NCBI GenBank assembly: GCA_030593065.1
Contig: JAUVHV010000004.1
Span: 1 to 64,000 of the forward strand
Length of the DNA: 64,000 nt
Origin: Candidatus Omnitrophota bacterium
GTDB lineage: Bacteria; Omnitrophota; Gorgyraeia; JABMRG01
Direction: 5' to 3'
This document shows positions 60,549-64,000 of this stretch, piece by piece. Below the pieces are notes generated by a model that searched no databases, was not told the DNA's origin, and worked only from the letters and a program-made list of their open reading frames with translations. A program made the position numbers and the translations under genes. Position 1 is the first letter of the stretch. Every line of letters begins with the position of its first letter.

Positions 60549-60566
60549 AAGAAAAGAGATAAGGAT

Positions 60567-60845
60567 ATGAAAAAACGTTTAGGTTTTGTGGGTATTATTA
60601 TAGAAAACAGGAAAGAGAACGCGCCTAAGGTAAATGAGATACTCTCGAGCTATAGTGAACTTATCTCCGCGCGGATGGGCCTCCCTTACAGGGAGAAGAA
60701 CTACAGTGTAATAACATTGATAGTAAATACAACAACAGATGAAATGGGATCATTAACCGGCAGGCTCGGCGCGCTTAAAGGGGTCTCTGTTAAATCCGCG
60801 TTAAGTAAGATAGAACAGGAGCATATAGATGCAAAAGATACCTAA
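60567..60845 (+). CDS. Iron-only hydrogenase system regulator (TM1266 family)
   Basis: About 92 residues from the ATG at 60567. The earlier in-frame ATG at 60528 is inside the terminator stem and is rejected. ACT-like small protein: KRLGFVGIIIENRKENAPKV, SARMGLPYREKNYSVITLIV and GSLTGRLGALKGVSVKSALSK match the family TIGR03959, found beside hydrogenase maturation genes. Proposed to regulate hydrogenase or its maturation. Its end overlaps the hydF start by 17 bases. Confidence 0.88.
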   Translation: MKKRLGFVGIIIENRKENAPKVNEILSSYSELISARMGLPYREKNYSVITLIVNTTTDEMGSLTGRLGALKGVSVKSALSKIEQEHIDAKDT

Positions 60846-62094
60846 ATCACTTCGTCTGCAGATAGGCCTGTTTGGAAGAACCAATGTCGGAAAATCGGCC
60901 TTTCTAAACTATATCACAAATCAGGATGTATCCATAACTTCTCCTGTGCCGGGAACAACTACTGATGTGGTTGAAAAGGCTATGGAATTACTCCCGATAG
61001 GGCCCGTGCTTTTTCTGGATACAGCTGGCGTTGATGACAGGTCAGAACTCTCTAATTTAAGGCTTGCAAAGACAAAAGATATATTTGAACGCTCAGATAT
61101 ATTTGTCCTGATTACTGAATCGGGTATATGGAATGAATATGAAGAACAGATTATTAAAGAGGCTAACATCCATAATGCGCCTCTTCTGGTTGTGGTAAAT
61201 AAGATTGACATAAAAAGGCCTGATAAAAATTTTATAGAGAGGATAAAAAAATATACAGATCGTATTATGGTACTATCAAGCACTGATATAAAAAGTCAGG
61301 ATAGAACTATACACGAATTCAAGAAAAATCTCATAGAGATCGTGCCTTCTGATTTTCTGGATCCACCTTCAATTATCGGTGATCTTATGTCCACAAACGG
61401 TGTTGCGGTATTGATAGTGCCTATAGATCTTGAAGCGCCAAAGGGGAGAATTATACTGCCTCAAGTACAGACAATAAGGGATACGCTTAATCATAGCCAG
61501 ATGAGCCTTGTTGTTAAGGAGAGCCAGTATCTTGAAGCTCTTAAAAAATTAAAAGACAACCCTGATATTGTTGTATGTGACTCTCAGGTAGTCGATAAGA
61601 TGGTAGCTCAGACACCAGGGACGATAAAATGCACTACATTCTCCATACTCTTTGCCAGAATAAAAGGCAATCTATCGGACGCTGTCCGGGCTTTAACTGT
61701 TATTGATAAACTAAGGTCAGGGGATAAGGTGCTTATTGCTGAGAGTTGCAGCCATCACCCAATAGAAGATGATATAGGAAGAGTCAAGATACCAAAATGG
61801 CTTAAAGGATATACGGGGAAAGAGATTATTTTCGATTCTTGCGCAGGCAGAGATTTCCCTAAAGACTTAAGTTATTACAAGCTTATAATCCAGTGCGGAG
61901 GCTGCATGATCACAAGGCGTGAGATGCTGGCGAGGATAGAGAGAGCAAAGACGCAGGGTGTTGCCATGACAAACTATGGTGTCTGTATCTCATTTTTGCA
62001 AGGTATGCTGGGACGCGTTCTTTCACCGTTTCCGGATGTTATGAATACGATTAGTGAAGAACTGATTAAAAATGAGGATAGGATATGCCGATAA
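60829..62094 (+). CDS. hydF: [FeFe]-hydrogenase maturation GTPase HydF
   Basis: 421 residues, typical. N-terminal GTPase (GRTNVGKSAFLNYI P-loop, TTTDVV switch, LDTAGVDD, VVNKIDI), a dimerisation region, then the iron-sulfur domain with ESCSHHPIEDDIG and CGGCMITRREM, the CxH...CxxC cluster motif. HydF is the scaffold on which the 2Fe subcluster is completed before transfer to HydA. It overlaps the TM1266-type gene by 17 bases and hydG by 10. Confidence 0.95.
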   Translation: MQKIPKSLRLQIGLFGRTNVGKSAFLNYITNQDVSITSPVPGTTTDVVEKAMELLPIGPVLFLDTAGVDDRSELSNLRLAKTKDIFERSDIFVLITESGIWNEYEEQIIKEANIHNAPLLVVVNKIDIKRPDKNFIERIKKYTDRIMVLSSTDIKSQDRTIHEFKKNLIEIVPSDFLDPPSIIGDLMSTNGVAVLIVPIDLEAPKGRIILPQVQTIRDTLNHSQMSLVVKESQYLEALKKLKDNPDIVVCDSQVVDKMVAQTPGTIKCTTFSILFARIKGNLSDAVRALTVIDKLRSGDKVLIAESCSHHPIEDDIGRVKIPKWLKGYTGKEIIFDSCAGRDFPKDLSYYKLIIQCGGCMITRREMLARIERAKTQGVAMTNYGVCISFLQGMLGRVLSPFPDVMNTISEELIKNEDRICR

Positions 62095-63581
62095 AAAAAG
62101 AAAACATAAAAGAGTGGTCAGAGCAAAGAATTGACCAGAGCCAGATCGATAAGTATGTGAAAAACAATAAAGATTTTATTGATGATGACTATATAACATC
62201 CATGCTTGATTTGCGCAAAGAACCTGATCCCGGAAGAGTGAAGGATATTATAGCAAAATCACTCAATATAGAGACCCTAACGCTCGATGAAACAGTGTGC
62301 CTTATCAATGTAAAAGACTTAAATCTACTAAAGCAGATGGAGGATGCGGCGTTAAAAGTTAAAAAGAAGGTATATGATAACAGAATAGTTACCTTTGCCC
62401 CGCTTTATCTCGGGAACTTTTGCGTAAATGATTGTTTGTATTGCGGTTTCAAAAGGTCAAACAGAGACGCAAAGAGAAGTGTACTGACTTTGGGTGAGAT
62501 AAGAAGAGAGGCAGAGGTCCTTGCCGGCGAAATAGGCCATAAGCGCCTTATTGTTGTTTATGGAGAGCACCCTAAAAATAGCATAGGCTATATGGTAGAT
62601 AGTATAAAAGCAATATATAGCGTAAGGGTAAAGACAGAGAATGGATTTGGCAGTATCCGGCGTGTAAATGTTAACGCTTCTCCACTTTCAATAGAAGACC
62701 TAAAGAGGCTCCATGATACAGGCATAGGAACATACCAGGTATTTCAGGAGACATATCACCACAAACGATACGAAGAACTTCATCCAAAGGACACGATAAA
62801 GGGTAACTACAGATGGAGGCTCTATTCTATGCATAGGGCGCAAGAAGCAGGAATAGATGATATAGGTTTGGGCGCCTTATTCGGCCTTTATGACTGGAAG
62901 TTCGAGGTCTTAGCGCTTTTGGCGCATTCAAGAGAGCTTGAAGACAGATTTGGCATTGGCCCTCATACTATATCTTTTCCCCGGCTTGAGCCTGCTGCCA
63001 ATACACCGTTTACAATGGAATCAGGTTATAAGGTCTCAGATGAAGATTTCAAAAAGCTTATAACGGTAATAAGGTTAGCAGTCCCTTATACAGGTATGAT
63101 AATTACAGCGCGCGAGACTCCACAAATGAGAAGAGAGGCTCTATCCTTAGGCATAACGCAGACAGATGCTTCTACAAAGATAGGCATAGGCGCTTATGCG
63201 GGCAAGGCCTTACACCAAGAAGGGGATAAGCAGCAATTTCTATTAGGTGATACCAGAAGCCTTGATGATGTTATACGCGAGTTTGCCTCTATGGGTTATA
63301 TCAGTTCATTCTGTACTGCGGGTTACCGTTGCGGCAGAACGGGAAAATGTATAATGGATCTATTACGCAGCGGCAAGGAAGGAAAGTTTTGCAAATTAAA
63401 TGCTGTCTTGACATTCAGGGAATGGCTTGATGATTTTGCAAGCGAGCAGACAAAGAAAGTATCAGAGCATGTAATACAAAAAGAGATAGATGAGATAAAA
63501 GAGCAGATGCCTAAAATGTTCCCTGAGTTTATGAAGTATTATGAGAAGATTAAAAATGGTGAAAGAGACCTCTACTTCTGA
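62085..63581 (+). CDS. hydG: [FeFe]-hydrogenase maturase HydG (tyrosine lyase)
   Basis: 498 residues. Radical SAM enzyme that splits tyrosine to give CO and cyanide and builds an Fe(CO)2(CN) unit. The radical SAM motif is Cys113-x3-Cys117-x2-Cys120 (NFCVNDCLYCGFKR). The C-terminal auxiliary cluster motif CX2CX22C is altered: Cys410 and Cys436 are at the right distance, but residue 413 is Gly (FCTAGYRCGRTGKC), with new cysteines at 416 and 422. Other HydG markers (VFQETYHHKRYEELHP, GIGAYAGKALHQEGDKQQF) are intact. It overlaps hydF by 10 bases. Confidence 0.94.
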   Translation: MPIKKENIKEWSEQRIDQSQIDKYVKNNKDFIDDDYITSMLDLRKEPDPGRVKDIIAKSLNIETLTLDETVCLINVKDLNLLKQMEDAALKVKKKVYDNRIVTFAPLYLGNFCVNDCLYCGFKRSNRDAKRSVLTLGEIRREAEVLAGEIGHKRLIVVYGEHPKNSIGYMVDSIKAIYSVRVKTENGFGSIRRVNVNASPLSIEDLKRLHDTGIGTYQVFQETYHHKRYEELHPKDTIKGNYRWRLYSMHRAQEAGIDDIGLGALFGLYDWKFEVLALLAHSRELEDRFGIGPHTISFPRLEPAANTPFTMESGYKVSDEDFKKLITVIRLAVPYTGMIITARETPQMRREALSLGITQTDASTKIGIGAYAGKALHQEGDKQQFLLGDTRSLDDVIREFASMGYISSFCTAGYRCGRTGKCIMDLLRSGKEGKFCKLNAVLTFREWLDDFASEQTKKVSEHVIQKEIDEIKEQMPKMFPEFMKYYEKIKNGERDLYF

Positions 63582-63583
63582 TT

Positions 63584-64000
63584 GTGGATAGATTAACACG
63601 AAAATATATTATCGGCTGGCTCAATACTGATAAGCCGGAAGATCTTTTCCGGACTGCGGATAAGATACGTAAAGCTTACTGTACGGATAAAATTCACATA
63701 AGAGGTATTATCGAGTTTTCAAACCATTGCAAAAGAGACTGCCTCTATTGCGGCCTTAGAAAGAGCAATAAGAATATAACTCGCTATAGAATGGATGAGG
63801 CAGAGATACTCCATTCTGCTGTCAAGGCAGGTAATTTAGGCTATAAGACTATTCTCCTACAGTCCGGAGAGGATGAAGCTTATAGTATTGATAGATTGTG
63901 CCGGGTAGTAAGCAGTATAAAGAAAAAAGTTGATTGTGCGATCACGCTCTCTATCGGTGAAAAAAGTTTAGATGATTATAAGAGGCTGAAAGAGGCCGGC
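63584..64000 (+). CDS. hydE: [FeFe]-hydrogenase maturase HydE (partial, runs off the window)
   Basis: 139 codons from a GTG start 2 bases after the hydG stop to the window end. The radical SAM motif is Cys49-x3-Cys53-x2-Cys56 in NHCKRDCLYCGLRKSN, with IRGIIEFSN before it and RMDEAEILHSA after, as in HydE. HydE makes the dithiomethylamine-related part of the 2Fe subcluster. The GTG has only a weak ribosome-binding site, which fits translational coupling to hydG. It completes the HydEFG set. Confidence 0.88.
   Translation, partial: MDRLTRKYIIGWLNTDKPEDLFRTADKIRKAYCTDKIHIRGIIEFSNHCKRDCLYCGLRKSNKNITRYRMDEAEILHSAVKAGNLGYKTILLQSGEDEAYSIDRLCRVVSSIKKKVDCAITLSIGEKSLDDYKRLKEAG

Noticed and set aside
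1-64000. CRISPR arrays, transposase genes, prophage genes, rRNA genes
   Set aside because: I found no regularly spaced direct repeats, no transposase, integrase or phage proteins and no rRNA sequence in the window.

Overview
This 64 kb window reads like the chromosome of a strictly anaerobic, fermentative bacterium with an outer membrane. GC content is low to moderate and genes are tightly packed, mostly on the + strand. The outer membrane is inferred from an LptF/LptG pair, an ADP-heptose epimerase (HldD) and GDP-mannose dehydratase. Anaerobic life is inferred from a trimeric [FeFe]-hydrogenase with maturases, Rex, hybrid cluster protein, rubrerythrin, superoxide reductase and desulforedoxin. 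The gene mix would suit an uncultured lineage such as Omnitrophota, but there is no rRNA or marker tree here, so the taxon is a guess.

Layout. 1-240: the 3' end of a tRNA (probably Asn), a 44-bp palindrome, a second copy of the tRNA 3' end and a terminator. 447-8871: a secreted subtilase, a beta-CASP RNA-processing-type hydrolase, a LOG-family protein, a glycosyltransferase remnant, a NapH-like ferredoxin membrane protein and TypA. 8996-12515: an acyl-ACP synthetase/ACP/acyltransferase fusion and an alpha/beta hydrolase. 12606-15659: a polyamine cluster of carboxynorspermidine decarboxylase and dehydrogenase plus a SpeD-like pyruvoyl enzyme. 15674-17856: a DUF3047-like protein, a HAMP membrane protein and Gmd. 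17951-18760: four tRNAs (Arg, Lys, Leu, Gly). 18796-29048: PTS EIIA, YvcK, HPr, EI, a nucleotidyltransferase, MetK, AhcY, two PilT ATPases and phosphofructokinase. 29152-31236: a cation/proton antiporter fused to an EIIA domain. 31217-34116, minus strand: comF, lptF, lptG. 34350-38420: aldolase, HD-GYP, Na/Pi transporter and two uncharacterised genes. 38427-44365: the complete glycine cleavage and lipoylation operon. 44362-54082: HldD, then iron-sulfur assembly and an oxygen/redox defence block. 54100-64000: Hcp, Rex, HydCBA, an AhpD-like protein, a hydrogenase-system regulator, HydF, HydG and the start of HydE.

How the genes work together. HPr, EI and two EIIA modules occur with no EIIB or EIIC, which suggests a regulatory phosphorelay that may act on ion transport through the antiporter fusion. 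The carboxyspermidine genes do not need decarboxylated SAM, so the adjacent SpeD homologue may instead make the diamine precursor. The iron-sulfur, thiol and peroxide/superoxide genes would protect the oxygen-sensitive hydrogenase and lipoyl/radical-SAM enzymes. Rex leads the hydrogenase operon from a near-consensus promoter, tying H2 metabolism to the NADH/NAD+ ratio.

Most unusual features: (i) the hydrogenase has a HydC with one [2Fe-2S] ligand Cys replaced by Met, a short HydB without the usual N- and C-terminal iron-sulfur extensions, and a HydG whose C-terminal CX2C reads CX2G; (ii) overlapping, mutually exclusive terminator hairpins lie between the hydrogenase structural genes and the maturation genes; (iii) the antiporter-EIIA fusion; (iv) the SpeD homologue in the polyamine cluster; (v) the duplicated tRNA 3' end at the window start.
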